Made by a program: the position numbers and the translations under genes
In this document: positions 15,294 through 22,985 of the stretch, one piece after another
Layout: each line of letters starts with the position of its first letter
How positions within the stretch are numbered: position 1 is the stretch's first letter
The notes under the pieces: model-generated
Databases searched by the model: none
What the model was told of the DNA's origin: nothing
Seen by the model: only the letters and a program-made list of their open reading frames with translations
Assembly: GCF_008905045.1 (NCBI RefSeq)
Contig: NZ_VWMY01000075.1
Coordinates: forward strand, 1-45,438
DNA: 45,438 nucleotides
Origin: Streptomyces albicerus
Lineage (GTDB): Bacteria > Actinomycetota > Actinomycetes > Streptomycetales > Streptomycetaceae
Direction: 5' to 3'

Positions 15294-16354
15294 GACTTGA
15301 CCCAGTCGTCACGGTTGTCGGCGATCTTGGCGGGGTCCAGGGTCTCGGGGTCCTCGGCCGCCGGACCGTACTTCGTGAACTCTGGGGGCACCTGGGCGGC
15401 CTCACGGACCGGGTACACGAACATGTTGAGCGGCATGTCGTCCTGGAACTTCTTCGTGATCAGGAAGTCGATGAGCGCCTTGCCGCCCTTCGTGTTCTTC
15501 GCGTTGCTCAGGAGTCCCGCGTACTCGACCTGCCGGAAGCAGGTGCCGCTCGCGACACCGGTCGGCGCGGTCTTCGGCTTCGGGTCGGCGTAGATGACCT
15601 CGGCGGGCGGCGAGGAGGCGTACGAGACGACGAGCGGCCGGTCCGCCTTGGCCTTCTTGCCGCCGGCGGAACCTGAGAACTCCTCGTTGTAGGCCTGCTC
15701 CCAGCCGTCGACGACCTTCACGCCGTTGGCCTTGAGCTTCTTCCAGTAGTCCTGCCAGCCGTCGTCGCCGTACTTCGCGGCCGTCCCGAGCAGGAAGCCG
15801 AGGCCGGGCGACGACGTGGACGCGTTCTCGGTGACGAGGAGGTTCTTGTACTCGGGCTTGATCAGGTCGTCGAAGGACGTCGGCGGTGCCAGCTTGCGCT
15901 TGCTGAAGTAGGCCTTGTCGTAGTTGACGCAGATGTCACCGGAGTCGATGGGCGTGACCCGGTGCTTGTCCTGGTCGACGCGGTACTCCGGCAGGATCAG
16001 GTCCGACCCCTTGGCCTCGTACGACTGGAACAGCCCGTTGTCGAGCGCCCGCGACAGCAGCGTGTTGTCGACTCCGAAGAAGACATCGCCCTGCGGGTTG
16101 TCCTTGGTGAGGATCGCCTTGTTGACGGCCTGCCCGGCGTCGCCGTCCTTGAGGACCCTGACCTTGTACCCGGACTCCTTCTCGAATGCCTTCAGCACTT
16201 CCTTGGTATAGGCGAAGGAGTCATGACTGACGAGCGTCACGGTCTTGGACCCCGAGCCCTCGTCGCCGGAGTCGGACGAACCGCACGCGGCGAGTGCGGC
16301 AAGGCCGAGACCGGTGGCCGCGACCACGGCCGTGATCTTCTTTGTGGTGCTCAC
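15269..16354 (-). CDS. thiB: Thiamine ABC transporter substrate-binding lipoprotein
   Basis: The product has 361 residues. The GTG at 16354 follows a strong AGGAGG; the longer open frame upstream lies in the riboswitch leader. A signal peptide ends in the lipobox LAAC (Cys24), so the protein is lipid-anchored outside the membrane. The mature part has the periplasmic-binding fold of the ThiB/TbpA family: VTLVSHDSFAYTKEV entry, GVDNTLLSRALDNGLF and NMFVYPVREAA near the C-terminus. It captures thiamine-type ligands for the downstream permease and ATPase. Expression should fall when TPP is abundant. Confidence 0.92.
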   Translation of the reverse strand: MSTTKKITAVVAATGLGLAALAACGSSDSGDEGSGSKTVTLVSHDSFAYTKEVLKAFEKESGYKVRVLKDGDAGQAVNKAILTKDNPQGDVFFGVDNTLLSRALDNGLFQSYEAKGSDLILPEYRVDQDKHRVTPIDSGDICVNYDKAYFSKRKLAPPTSFDDLIKPEYKNLLVTENASTSSPGLGFLLGTAAKYGDDGWQDYWKKLKANGVKVVDGWEQAYNEEFSGSAGGKKAKADRPLVVSYASSPPAEVIYADPKPKTAPTGVASGTCFRQVEYAGLLSNAKNTKGGKALIDFLITKKFQDDMPLNMFVYPVREAAQVPPEFTKYGPAAEDPETLDPAKIADNRDDWVKSWTSLVLK

Positions 16355-16362
16355 TGAATTCC

Positions 16363-16378
16363 TCCTGGCTGACCAGGA
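16363..16378 (-). promoter_or_regulatory. Hairpin that can sequester the thiB ribosome binding site
   Basis: On the minus strand TCCTGG pairs with CCAGGA around a 4-base loop. The right arm is the AGGA of the thiB Shine-Dalgarno sequence, so folding would hide the initiation site. Confidence 0.5.
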
Positions 16379-16387
16379 AGAGACGCG

Positions 16388-16424
16388 GCCCTGCCCGGGA
16401 CCTCGGTCGGGTCCCGGGCAGGGC
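16388..16424 (-). terminator. 15-bp perfect hairpin in the thiB leader
   Basis: 16388-16402 pairs without mismatch to 16410-16424 around a 7-base loop, between the TPP aptamer and the thiB RBS. It is a likely transcription-termination element of the riboswitch expression platform, although no U-tract follows. Confidence 0.7.
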
Positions 16425-16443
16425 GCAACAGCTTGAGTAGTGA

Positions 16444-16532
16444 CCGAACTTCCTACCCAGAATGACCTGGGCAAGGTTCAGAGGGTCTGCGGGCTCTCCC
16501 GCACTCTCAGCGCTGTGGCGCTCCCCTGTCGG
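16444..16532 (-). ncRNA. TPP riboswitch (THI element)
   Basis: The minus strand carries the conserved core in order: ACAGGGGAGC, GCTGAGAGTGCGG, the P3 return GCAGACCCTCTGAACC, then CAGGTCATTCTGGGTAGG AAGTT. CCGA at the 5' end can pair with TCGG at the 3' end as P1. It lies between rlmN (ending at 16562) and thiB (starting at 16354), followed by a 15-bp hairpin and an RBS-blocking hairpin. It should bind thiamine pyrophosphate and switch off the importer. This also identifies the transporter as a thiamine system. Confidence 0.93.
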
Positions 16533-16561
16533 AATATGAAGATGTACGTACGCCCGTCAGA

Positions 16562-17668
16562 CTACCGCTCGGTCGCCGCGAGCTGCCCGCAGGCCCCGTC
16601 GATCTCCTGGCCGCGGGTGTCCCGGACGGTCACCGGCACGCCGTGCGCCGCTATCGCCTCGACGAACGCCTTCTCGTCCTCGGGCCGCGAGGCGGTCCAC
16701 TTGGAGCCGGGCGTCGGGTTCAGCGGAATCAGGTTCACATGCACCGGCTTGCCCTTGAGCAGCCGGCCGAGCCGGTCACCGCGCCACGCCTGGTCGTTTA
16801 TGTCCCGGATGAGCGCGTACTCGATGGAGAGCCGGCGTCCCGACCTCGCCGCGTACTCCCAGCCGGCATCCAGCACCTCGCGCACCTTCCACCGCGTGTT
16901 CACGGGGACGAGGGTGTCGCGCAGCTCGTCGTCCGGTGCGTGCAGGGAGATGGCGAGGCGGCACTTGAAGCCCTCGTCGGCGAACCGGTGGATGGCAGGG
17001 ACGAGACCGACCGTGGAGACGGTGATGCCGCGCTGGGACAGCCCGAGCCCGTCCGGCTCCGGGTCGGTGAGAGCCCGGATGGACTGGACGACCCGCTTGT
17101 AGTTGGCGAGAGGCTCGCCCATGCCCATGAACACGATGTTGCTGAGCCGCGCCGGACCCCCGGGGATCTCCCCGTCCCGCAGAGCCCGCATCCCGTCCAC
17201 GATCTGGTGCACGATCTCACCGGTCGACAGGTTCCGGTCGAGGCCGGCCTGCCCGGTGGCGCAGAACGGGCAGTTCATCCCGCACCCGGCCTGCGAGCTG
17301 ATGCACATGGTGACCCGGTCGGGATACCGCATCAGCACGGACTCGACGAGAGTGCCGTCGAAGAGCCGCCAGAGGGTCTTGCGGGTGGTGTTCTCATCGG
17401 TGGAGAGATGCCGCACGACCGTCATCAGCTCGGGCAGCAGCGCCTCCTGGAGCTTGGCGCGCGACCCCGCGGGGATGTCGGTCCACTGCTCCGGATCGTG
17501 CGCGTACCGCGCGAAGTAGTGCTGCGAGAGCTGCTTGGCGCGAAACGGCTTCTCACCGATCGCGGCAACCGCCTCTTTCCGCTCGGCAGGCGTGAGATCG
17601 GCAAGGTGCCGCGGCGGCTTCTTGGCTCCGCGCGGGGCGACGAAAGTGAGTTCTCCGGGCTTAGGCAT
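16562..17668 (-). CDS. rlmN: Dual-specificity 23S rRNA/tRNA adenine-C2 methyltransferase RlmN
   Basis: This 368-residue radical-SAM enzyme methylates A2503 of 23S rRNA and A37 of some tRNAs. The iron-sulfur motif is Cys129, Cys133 and Cys136 (CGMNCPFC). GMGEPLANY is the conserved GGEP-like SAM motif, and Cys360 in DGACGQLA is the C-terminal methyl-carrying cysteine. The length is normal. ATG at 17668; no strong RBS is seen (ACTGGTACAGCC upstream). It ends 30 bases before the TPP riboswitch, so some read-through into the thiamine operon is possible. Confidence 0.95.
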   Translation of the reverse strand: MPKPGELTFVAPRGAKKPPRHLADLTPAERKEAVAAIGEKPFRAKQLSQHYFARYAHDPEQWTDIPAGSRAKLQEALLPELMTVVRHLSTDENTTRKTLWRLFDGTLVESVLMRYPDRVTMCISSQAGCGMNCPFCATGQAGLDRNLSTGEIVHQIVDGMRALRDGEIPGGPARLSNIVFMGMGEPLANYKRVVQSIRALTDPEPDGLGLSQRGITVSTVGLVPAIHRFADEGFKCRLAISLHAPDDELRDTLVPVNTRWKVREVLDAGWEYAARSGRRLSIEYALIRDINDQAWRGDRLGRLLKGKPVHVNLIPLNPTPGSKWTASRPEDEKAFVEAIAAHGVPVTVRDTRGQEIDGACGQLAATER

Positions 17669-17919
17669 GGCTGTACCAGTGTCGCAGATCGATTCGTGTG
17701 ACCTGAGCCCCGAGCCGTGCGCTGTGGTCGTCAGTGGTCGTCCCTGGTCTCCCTGGTCGTCGTCGGCTCTCCTCCGACGGCCCACACACGGCCCGACGCG
17801 ACAGGCGTTCTCACTGGCCGGCGCGCTTACGAGAGTACCCGCGTCCTGGTCCGACAAGTCCCCGCTCCACCATCGGCGCAGTTCGCGACACCAGAAGTCG
17901 GGATTGTCGTTGACGGAGC

Positions 17920-18150
17920 ATGAAGATCATCGCTTCCGTCGCGCTCATCGCCGCGACTCTGCTCCTGACCGCTGCTGTCCCAGCCTCGGCAGACGGGGAC
18001 TACGGGACTCGCCAGGCCGGCCAGCAGGACTCGCCCAGCTCTGTGGCCGACTCCGTAGACAACAACCCCATGACGATCAACATGGAAGGGGATTCGGACA
18101 GCGACCTCACGCAAGGGCTCCTTCCGCGCGTCGTGGGACGGGTGCTCTAG
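17920..18150 (+). CDS. Small secreted protein of unknown function
   Basis: The product has 76 residues. A signal peptide (MKIIASVALIAATLLL, with cleavage after ASA near residue 24) is followed by a short acidic Ser/Asp/Gln-rich mature part of about 50 residues ending in PRVVGRVL. No Cys and no chaplin motif is present, so it is not a chaplin. GGAG lies only two bases from the ATG, which is tight. A hairpin terminator follows at 18186. It lies in the accessory patch between rlmN and cdsA. I do not recognise a family. Confidence 0.65.
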   Translation: MKIIASVALIAATLLLTAAVPASADGDYGTRQAGQQDSPSSVADSVDNNPMTINMEGDSDSDLTQGLLPRVVGRVL

Positions 18151-18185
18151 CGGTACCTGAGTGACGTGACACGAAGCCGGGCCAA

Positions 18186-18209
18186 GGCGGGGACTTCCGC
18201 GTCCCCGCC
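18186..18209 (+). terminator. Hairpin terminator after the small secreted protein
   Basis: GGCGGGGA (18186-18193) pairs perfectly with TCCCCGCC (18202-18209) around an 8-base loop, 35 bases after the stop codon. Confidence 0.55.
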
Positions 18210-18329
18210 GACGGCCGCTCGTCGTCGCGTCAAGGCTCGATGATCTGAGTCGGGGCGAATACGGCCGCCGGCTCTACGGTTCGATGACAGGGGCTCAAGG
18301 TCCGGCGTCACCGGACATTGGGCAGGGCG

Positions 18330-18360
18330 TTGCCACAAGGGCCACACCAGGACCTAGAAT
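18330..18360 (+). promoter_or_regulatory. Predicted promoter for a leaderless DUF6233 transcript
   Basis: TTGCCA (18330-18335), a 19-base spacer and TAGAAT (18355-18360) end 7 bases before the GTG at 18368, so transcription would begin at or next to the start codon. No Shine-Dalgarno sequence is present at a normal distance. Confidence 0.5.
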
Positions 18361-18367
18361 CGAACTT

Positions 18368-18709
18368 GTGTCCGAAAAAGTGTCTCGCCTGGATCGCCTG
18401 CGCAGCGTCCGCGAATGGCTGGCCTGGCAGCTGCGCCGCACTGACGACACCATCGCTGAGCTGGAGCGGCAGGAGGTTGCCGCTGCCCGTACAGCGCGCA
18501 CGCTGCCCCCACCCACGCCTGGGTGGAAGCTCGCCATGCGACGAACGGGCGGCAGGCCCACCCCCGACGCCGTCCACACAAGCGACTGCGGCATGGCCGG
18601 TGAGAACACGAAGCCACTGGCACGCGAGCAAGCCCTGCGATCGATTACGGAAGACGGCGTCGCTGCGTGCCCCTACTGCCGGCCCGACACCGACCTCGGT
18701 GTGCTGTGA
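18368..18709 (+). CDS. DUF6233-family protein
   Basis: The product has 113 residues. An N-terminal helix (LDRLRSVREWLAWQLRRTD...ELERQEVAAAR) resembles a coiled coil. A linker and a C-terminal module follow, with VHTSDCGMAGENTKPLAREQ and ACPYCRPDTDLGVL. The Cys residues (C-G-M and C-x2-C) could hold a metal. This arrangement is what I know as DUF6233, a family spread through Streptomyces accessory regions with no assigned function. The GTG at 18368 is chosen because the alignment-like core begins there and a TAGAAT box lies 7 bases upstream. The stop overlaps the next GTG (GTGA), so the two genes are translationally coupled. Confidence 0.75.
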   Translation: MSEKVSRLDRLRSVREWLAWQLRRTDDTIAELERQEVAAARTARTLPPPTPGWKLAMRRTGGRPTPDAVHTSDCGMAGENTKPLAREQALRSITEDGVAACPYCRPDTDLGVL

Positions 18710-18948
18710 ACCGCGAACAGTCGCAGCCTGAAGGAAAGGGCACCGCACCCATCGTCGTGCATCGCGTGGCGGGCACCGGCGGGCGCCGGGTCACGATCCG
18801 CGCCCAGATGGCCGGCCTCGCCCACAGTGACGCCGACCTGGTCGAGTTTCTGCGCCGCGCGGGCCTGCCGGACGCGTGGGAGCTGCTGGACGATCCGCAC
18901 TGGGTGGAATGGCAGGGCGGCCAGCCGCACCAATACGGCGCGGGCTGA
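18706..18948 (+). CDS. Small hypothetical protein coupled to the DUF6233 gene
   Basis: The product has 80 residues. GTG at 18706 overlaps the DUF6233 stop by four bases. The sequence is compact: a beta-like IVVHRVAGTGGRRVTIRAQ followed by acidic and aromatic segments (DADLVEFLRRAG, DDPHWVEWQGG). No known motif is seen. Coupling and codon composition support a real gene. It likely works with the DUF6233 protein, a pairing worth checking across genomes. Function unknown. Confidence 0.6.
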   Translation: MNREQSQPEGKGTAPIVVHRVAGTGGRRVTIRAQMAGLAHSDADLVEFLRRAGLPDAWELLDDPHWVEWQGGQPHQYGAG

Positions 18949-19217
18949 CAGCGCCACGGGCCGCGTCTCTGTCGGTACCTCTGGTTGCGGATTGTTGCGG
19001 AGGAAGGGCCCGGAGGCCGAGGTGCAGCTTCCTGCTCCCGCCCCCATGGCCGTCCGTGTTGAGCAGGCAGGAACGATTACCAGAGCGGGCGGCTCAGCAG
19101 CGTCATCGCCGCAGACAGCAGCGTCATCGTCGCAGACATACGAAGAGGGGCCCGCCACCCTGTGGACAACGAGCCCCTCACGTACACCTGTGCAGGTCAG
19201 GCCGGCTTCTGAGAGCC
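18949..19217. other. Intergenic region with a 21-bp tandem duplication
   Basis: Two adjacent 21-base units (19096-19116 and 19117-19137, one mismatch) and a loose GAGGGGC/GCCCCTC hairpin (19145-19179) that could end cdsA transcription. No convincing gene. Confidence 0.5.
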
Positions 19218-20360
19218 TCAGCCGGACCCGACGAAGATCACCATCAGCAGCCACACCACCGGCGCCGTCGGCAGCAGCGAATCCAAGCGATCCATGATCC
19301 CGCCGTGCCCCGGCAGCAGCGTGCCCATGTCCTTGATGCCCAGGTCCCGCTTGATCATGGACTCGCCGAGGTCGCCGAGCGTGGCGCTGGCCGCGACCGC
19401 GAGGCCGAGGAGCAGGCCCTGCCACCAGGTGCCGTCGTCGATCAGGAACTCCATGCACAGCGCGCCCGCCGCCATGGCGAAGGTGACCGCACCGAGCAGG
19501 CCCTCGCGGGTCTTGCCTGGACTGATGCGCGGGGCGAGCTTGTGCTTGCCGAAGCGCCAGCCGACGGCGTACGCGCCGGTGTCGCTGACCACGGCCAGCA
19601 GCAGGAACGTGAGGACCCGCCGCGCACCGTCGTCCGCGGTGAGCATCATCGCCACGAACGTGGCGAGGAACGGGATGTAGAAGGCCGCGAAGACCCCCGC
19701 GGTGACGTCCTTGAGATAGCCCTCGGGCGAGTCCGTCATCCGCCAGACCAGGACCGCGAGCGCGGTGAGCGCCATCGCCACCCAGGCACCCTCGGCGCCC
19801 CGGACGTATCCGGCGACGACCATCGCCGCACCGCCCAGGGCCAGCGGCACGAGCGGCGCCTTGATGCCCTTCTGCTCCGCGAGCCGCGACGTCAGTTCCC
19901 ACAGGCCCACCACGACGGCGACCGCTATCACGCCGACGAAGACGGCCTTGACGACGAACAACGACGCGACGATCACCGCGCCGAGCCCGACCCCGACCCC
20001 TATGGCAGCGCCCAGGTCGCGGCCCGCGCTCTTCTTCTGCGGCGCGGGTGCGGGTTGTGCGGCGCTGGACATGGGCTCCTGCGGATTCTGCGCCTTGTGT
20101 GACGGAGCCTGGTGCTGCGACGGCGACGGCGGCGGTGTCGCGTCGCGGAACAGGGGGCCGCCCGTCCGAGCAGCCCCCCGGTCGTCATCCTGGTCTCCGC
20201 CATGCGCGGGTACGTCGGGCACGATGGGCATGGGGCGAGTGTGCTGCGCGTCATGCGCATCGTACGCGGGACCCGCCGGGGCAGCCCCCTGGACAGGCCC
20301 CTGGTCGGAAGGCCCCCAGTACCCGGCTTGTGGCGGTGCCCCCCAGGAAGAGTCGTTCAT
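19218..20360 (-). CDS. cdsA: Phosphatidate cytidylyltransferase
   Basis: The product has 380 residues. It makes CDP-diacylglycerol from phosphatidate and CTP at the membrane, feeding phospholipid synthesis. The C-terminal signature is complete (LGDLGESMIKRD and GTLLPGHGGIMDRLDS). About eight membrane segments occupy residues 125-380. The first 115 residues are a Pro/Gln/Ala/Asp-rich cytosolic extension, longer than in most bacteria but usual in streptomycetes. The ATG shares one base with the frr stop (TGATG), so it is coupled to frr. Confidence 0.94.
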   Translation of the reverse strand: MNDSSWGAPPQAGYWGPSDQGPVQGAAPAGPAYDAHDAQHTRPMPIVPDVPAHGGDQDDDRGAARTGGPLFRDATPPPSPSQHQAPSHKAQNPQEPMSSAAQPAPAPQKKSAGRDLGAAIGVGVGLGAVIVASLFVVKAVFVGVIAVAVVVGLWELTSRLAEQKGIKAPLVPLALGGAAMVVAGYVRGAEGAWVAMALTALAVLVWRMTDSPEGYLKDVTAGVFAAFYIPFLATFVAMMLTADDGARRVLTFLLLAVVSDTGAYAVGWRFGKHKLAPRISPGKTREGLLGAVTFAMAAGALCMEFLIDDGTWWQGLLLGLAVAASATLGDLGESMIKRDLGIKDMGTLLPGHGGIMDRLDSLLPTAPVVWLLMVIFVGSG

Positions 20361-20917
20361 CAGACCTCGAGCAGCTCTGCTTCCTTGTGCTTGAGCAGCT
20401 CGTCCACCTGGGCGACGTACTTCGCGGTGGTGTCGTCGAGCTCCTTCTCCGCACGGCGGCCCTCGTCCTCGCCGACCTCGCCGTCCTTGATCATCTTGTC
20501 GATGGCGTCCTTCGCCTTGCGGCGGACGGAGCGGATCGAGACCTTGGCGTCCTCGCCCTTGGTCTTGGCGACCTTGATGTAGTCCCTGCGGCGCTCCTCG
20601 GTCAGCTCGGGGAACACCACCCGGATGATATTGCCGTCGTTGCTCGGGTTGACGCCGAGGTCGGAGTCACGGATCGCCTGCTCGATGTTGCGCAGCGCGC
20701 TCTTGTCGAACGGGGTCACCACGGCCATGCGCGGCTCGGGCACCGAGAACGAGGCCAGCTGGTTGATCGGCGTCAGCGCGCCGTAGTAGTCCGCCACGAT
20801 CTTGTTGAACATCGCCGGGTGCGCACGACCGGTGCGGATCGCGGCGAAGTCCTCCTTGGCGACCACGACGGCCTTCTCCATCTTCTCCTCGGCCTCGAGG
20901 AGGGTCTCTTCGATCAC
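20360..20917 (-). CDS. frr: Ribosome recycling factor
   Basis: The product has 185 residues, the family's usual length. It splits post-termination ribosomes with EF-G. Landmarks are FAAIRTGRAHPAMFNKI and the hinge region PINQLASFSVPEPR, ending in a KHKEAELLEV helix. Two GTG codons are adjacent; the second (20917) has the better spacing (six bases) from AGGAG. It lies between pyrH and cdsA in the conserved order. Confidence 0.96.
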   Translation of the reverse strand: MIEETLLEAEEKMEKAVVVAKEDFAAIRTGRAHPAMFNKIVADYYGALTPINQLASFSVPEPRMAVVTPFDKSALRNIEQAIRDSDLGVNPSNDGNIIRVVFPELTEERRRDYIKVAKTKGEDAKVSIRSVRRKAKDAIDKMIKDGEVGEDEGRRAEKELDDTTAKYVAQVDELLKHKEAELLEV

Positions 20918-21037
20918 CACTTGCTCCTGCGTGTCTTGAGTAGGCCCGGCTGCGATTCCTTGTCGGGTCGGCGGCCGGCTGCGTCGCGTCTTATTCCTGC
21001 ACGGTTCCCGACCGGCAGGACATTGTCCATCCCCCGG

Positions 21038-21808
21038 TCAGGCCCGACTGCCCTGGTCACCCACAAGCGTGCCGATCTTCTCACCCTTGACGGCTCGGGC
21101 GATATTGCCCTCCGCCAGAAGCTCGAAGACGAGGATCGGGAGCTTGTTGTCGCGGCACAGGGTGATCGCGGTCATGTCGGCGACCTTCAGGTCGCGGGTG
21201 ATGACCTCGCCGTAGCTGAGTGAGTCGAACTTGACCGCTTCGGGGTTGGTCTTGGGGTCGGAGTCGTAGACCCCGTCCACGCCGTTCTTGCCCATCAGCA
21301 GCGCCTCGGCGTCGATCTCCAGGGCACGCTGTGCGGCGGTGGTGTCGGTGGAGAAGTACGGCATGCCCATACCGGCGCCGAAGATGACCACACGGCCCTT
21401 CTCCAGGTGGCGTACGGCCCGCAGCGGGATGTACGGCTCCGCGACCTGCCCCATGGTGATGGCGGTCTGCACGCGGGAGTCGATGCCCTCCTTCTCCAGG
21501 AAGTCCTGGAGGGCGAGGCAGTTCATGACCGTGCCGAGCATGCCCATGTAGTCGGAGCGGGCCCGGTCCATGCCGCGCTGCTGGAGCTCGGCCCCGCGGA
21601 AGAAGTTGCCGCCGCCGATGACCACGGCGATCTGGGCACCACCGCGGACGACCGCGGAGATCTCCCGGGCGATGGCGTGCACCACGTCGGGGTCGACGCC
21701 GAGTGCCCCGCCACCGGCGAACGCCTCACCGGAAAGCTTCAGCAGGAAGCGCCCGGCTCCCTTGCCGTGATCGCTCTTTTCGTCCTTGTCGGCCTTGGTG
21801 GTGGTCAT
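21038..21808 (-). CDS. pyrH: UMP kinase
   Basis: The product has 256 residues and phosphorylates UMP to UDP in pyrimidine synthesis. It belongs to the amino-acid kinase fold: LLKLSGEAFAGG (P-loop-like), VIGGGNFFRG, and DTTAAQRALEIDAEALLMGKNGVDGVYD. Residues 1-15 are a charged actinobacterial extension. The ATG at 21808 is preferred over the longer frame beginning at 21853, because the family alignment begins soon after and GGCGAGA precedes it. Two hairpins in the tsf-pyrH spacer suggest its transcription is partly independent of tsf. Confidence 0.96.
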   Translation of the reverse strand: MTTTKADKDEKSDHGKGAGRFLLKLSGEAFAGGGALGVDPDVVHAIAREISAVVRGGAQIAVVIGGGNFFRGAELQQRGMDRARSDYMGMLGTVMNCLALQDFLEKEGIDSRVQTAITMGQVAEPYIPLRAVRHLEKGRVVIFGAGMGMPYFSTDTTAAQRALEIDAEALLMGKNGVDGVYDSDPKTNPEAVKFDSLSYGEVITRDLKVADMTAITLCRDNKLPILVFELLAEGNIARAVKGEKIGTLVGDQGSRA

Positions 21809-21846
21809 GGAGATCTCGCCTCTTTTACGTGTCGCACATACGAAGA

Positions 21847-21896
21847 AGGCCATTGCCGGTGGGGTGTTGGTGGCAACCCATGCGCGGCAATGGCCT
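21847..21896 (-). terminator. Long-loop hairpin upstream of pyrH
   Basis: AGGCCATTGCCG (21847-21858) pairs perfectly over 12 bp with 21885-21896 across a 26-base loop. It lies after the tsf-side hairpin and before pyrH, as a terminator or a leader structure of pyrH. Confidence 0.55.
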
Positions 21897-21917
21897 CCTC
21901 GTCAGATCTGCTGTCGA

Positions 21918-21939
21918 CCGTCACGCACGCGCGTGACGG
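21918..21939 (-). terminator. Terminator hairpin downstream of tsf
   Basis: CCGTCACGC and GCGTGACGG form a perfect 9-bp stem with a 4-base loop. It is flanked by two identical 12-base direct repeats, CTGCTGTCGACC (21908-21919 and 21953-21964). Confidence 0.6.
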
Positions 21940-21997
21940 CGTACGCGGACGACTGCTGTCGACCCTATAGGGGTCGCGCGCCGATCGCGGTACGGAC

Positions 21998-22834
21998 TCA
22001 GATGCCGACCTTGATGCGTACGAAACGCTTCAGGGTGACACCGGCCTCGTCCAGGACCTTCTGGACGGACTTCTTGTTGTCGAGCGCGTACGGCTGACCG
22101 AGGAGGGTGGCCTCCTTGAAGAAGCCGTTGACGCGACCCTCGACGATCTTCGGGAGCGCGGCCTCGGGCTTGCCCTCGGCGCGCGTGGTCTCCTCGGCGA
22201 CGCGGCGCTCGGACTCGACGACCTCGGCCGGAACGTCCTCACGGGAGAGGTACTTCGGCGCGAAGGCGGCGATGTGCTGCGCGATGCCCTTGGCGAGGTC
22301 GGCGTCGGCCTTGTCCAGCTCGACCAGGACACCGATCTGCGGGGGCAGGTCGGGCATGGTGCGGTGCATGTACGCGGTGACGTAGGCGCCGGAGAACTGC
22401 GCGAAGCGGTCCAGGACGATCTTCTCGCCCAGGTTGGCGTTGGCCTCGTCGACGAACGCCTGGACCGTCTTGCCGGCCTCGATCTCGGAGGCGAGCAGCG
22501 CCTCGAGGTCGGCCGGGGAGGTCTTGGTGACGTGCTCGGCGATCGTGTTCGCGACAACCTGGAACTTCTCGCCCTTGGCGACGAAGTCCGTCTCGCACTT
22601 CAGCTCGACCAGGACACCGGAGGTGTTGTCGTCGGCGATGATGGAGACCACGGCGCCGTTCTCGGCGGAGCGGCCCTCGCGCTTGGCGACGCCCTTCTGG
22701 CCCTTGATGCGCAGCGCCTCGACGGCCTTGTCGACGTTGCCGTCGGCCTCGTCCAGGGCCTTCTTGCAGTCCATCATGCCGGCGCCGGTGAGCTCGCGGA
22801 GCTTCTTGACGTCAGCGGCGGTGTAGTTCGCCAT
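21998..22834 (-). CDS. tsf: Elongation factor Ts
   Basis: The product has 278 residues and is the guanine-nucleotide exchange factor for EF-Tu. The N-terminal UBA-like domain (LRELTGAGMMDCKKALDEA) and the TDFVAK core that enters the EF-Tu Mg site are intact. The ATG at 22834 has a modest AGAAGAGATTCAC leader. It is the second gene of the rpsB-tsf operon, with a strong hairpin in the spacer that may lower its transcript level relative to rpsB. Confidence 0.97.
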   Translation of the reverse strand: MANYTAADVKKLRELTGAGMMDCKKALDEADGNVDKAVEALRIKGQKGVAKREGRSAENGAVVSIIADDNTSGVLVELKCETDFVAKGEKFQVVANTIAEHVTKTSPADLEALLASEIEAGKTVQAFVDEANANLGEKIVLDRFAQFSGAYVTAYMHRTMPDLPPQIGVLVELDKADADLAKGIAQHIAAFAPKYLSREDVPAEVVESERRVAEETTRAEGKPEAALPKIVEGRVNGFFKEATLLGQPYALDNKKSVQKVLDEAGVTLKRFVRIKVGI

Positions 22835-22930
22835 GATCTGTGAATCTCTTCTCGGAGTTCGAAGTCTCGAAGTCGGCGTCCGCCGCTGATCGGGCGGGCG
22901 TCCACCGAAGATCTACGGTCTGCGGGTGAA

Positions 22931-22961
22931 CGGCGGGCGGCGCGCTGGGCGCCGCCCGCCG
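22931..22961 (-). terminator. Attenuator-like hairpin between rpsB and tsf
   Basis: A 13-bp perfect GC stem (22931-22943 with 22949-22961) and a 5-base loop lie 25 bases after the rpsB stop. It is likely a partial terminator that sets the rpsB:tsf ratio. Confidence 0.75.
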
Positions 22962-22985
22962 TCACTCAACCGTGACGCTGGTTCG

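Noticed and set aside
16533..16560. Promoter CTGACG-N16-CATATT for the thiamine operon
   Set aside because: It would start transcription inside the riboswitch P1 stem, so it does not fit the aptamer.
17920..18150. Chaplin or SapB-like peptide
   Set aside because: It has a signal peptide but lacks the chaplin repeat and the paired cysteines.
18151..19217. Integrated plasmid or prophage at the cdsA-rlmN junction
   Set aside because: No integrase, excisionase, tRNA or att-like direct repeats; only three small genes.
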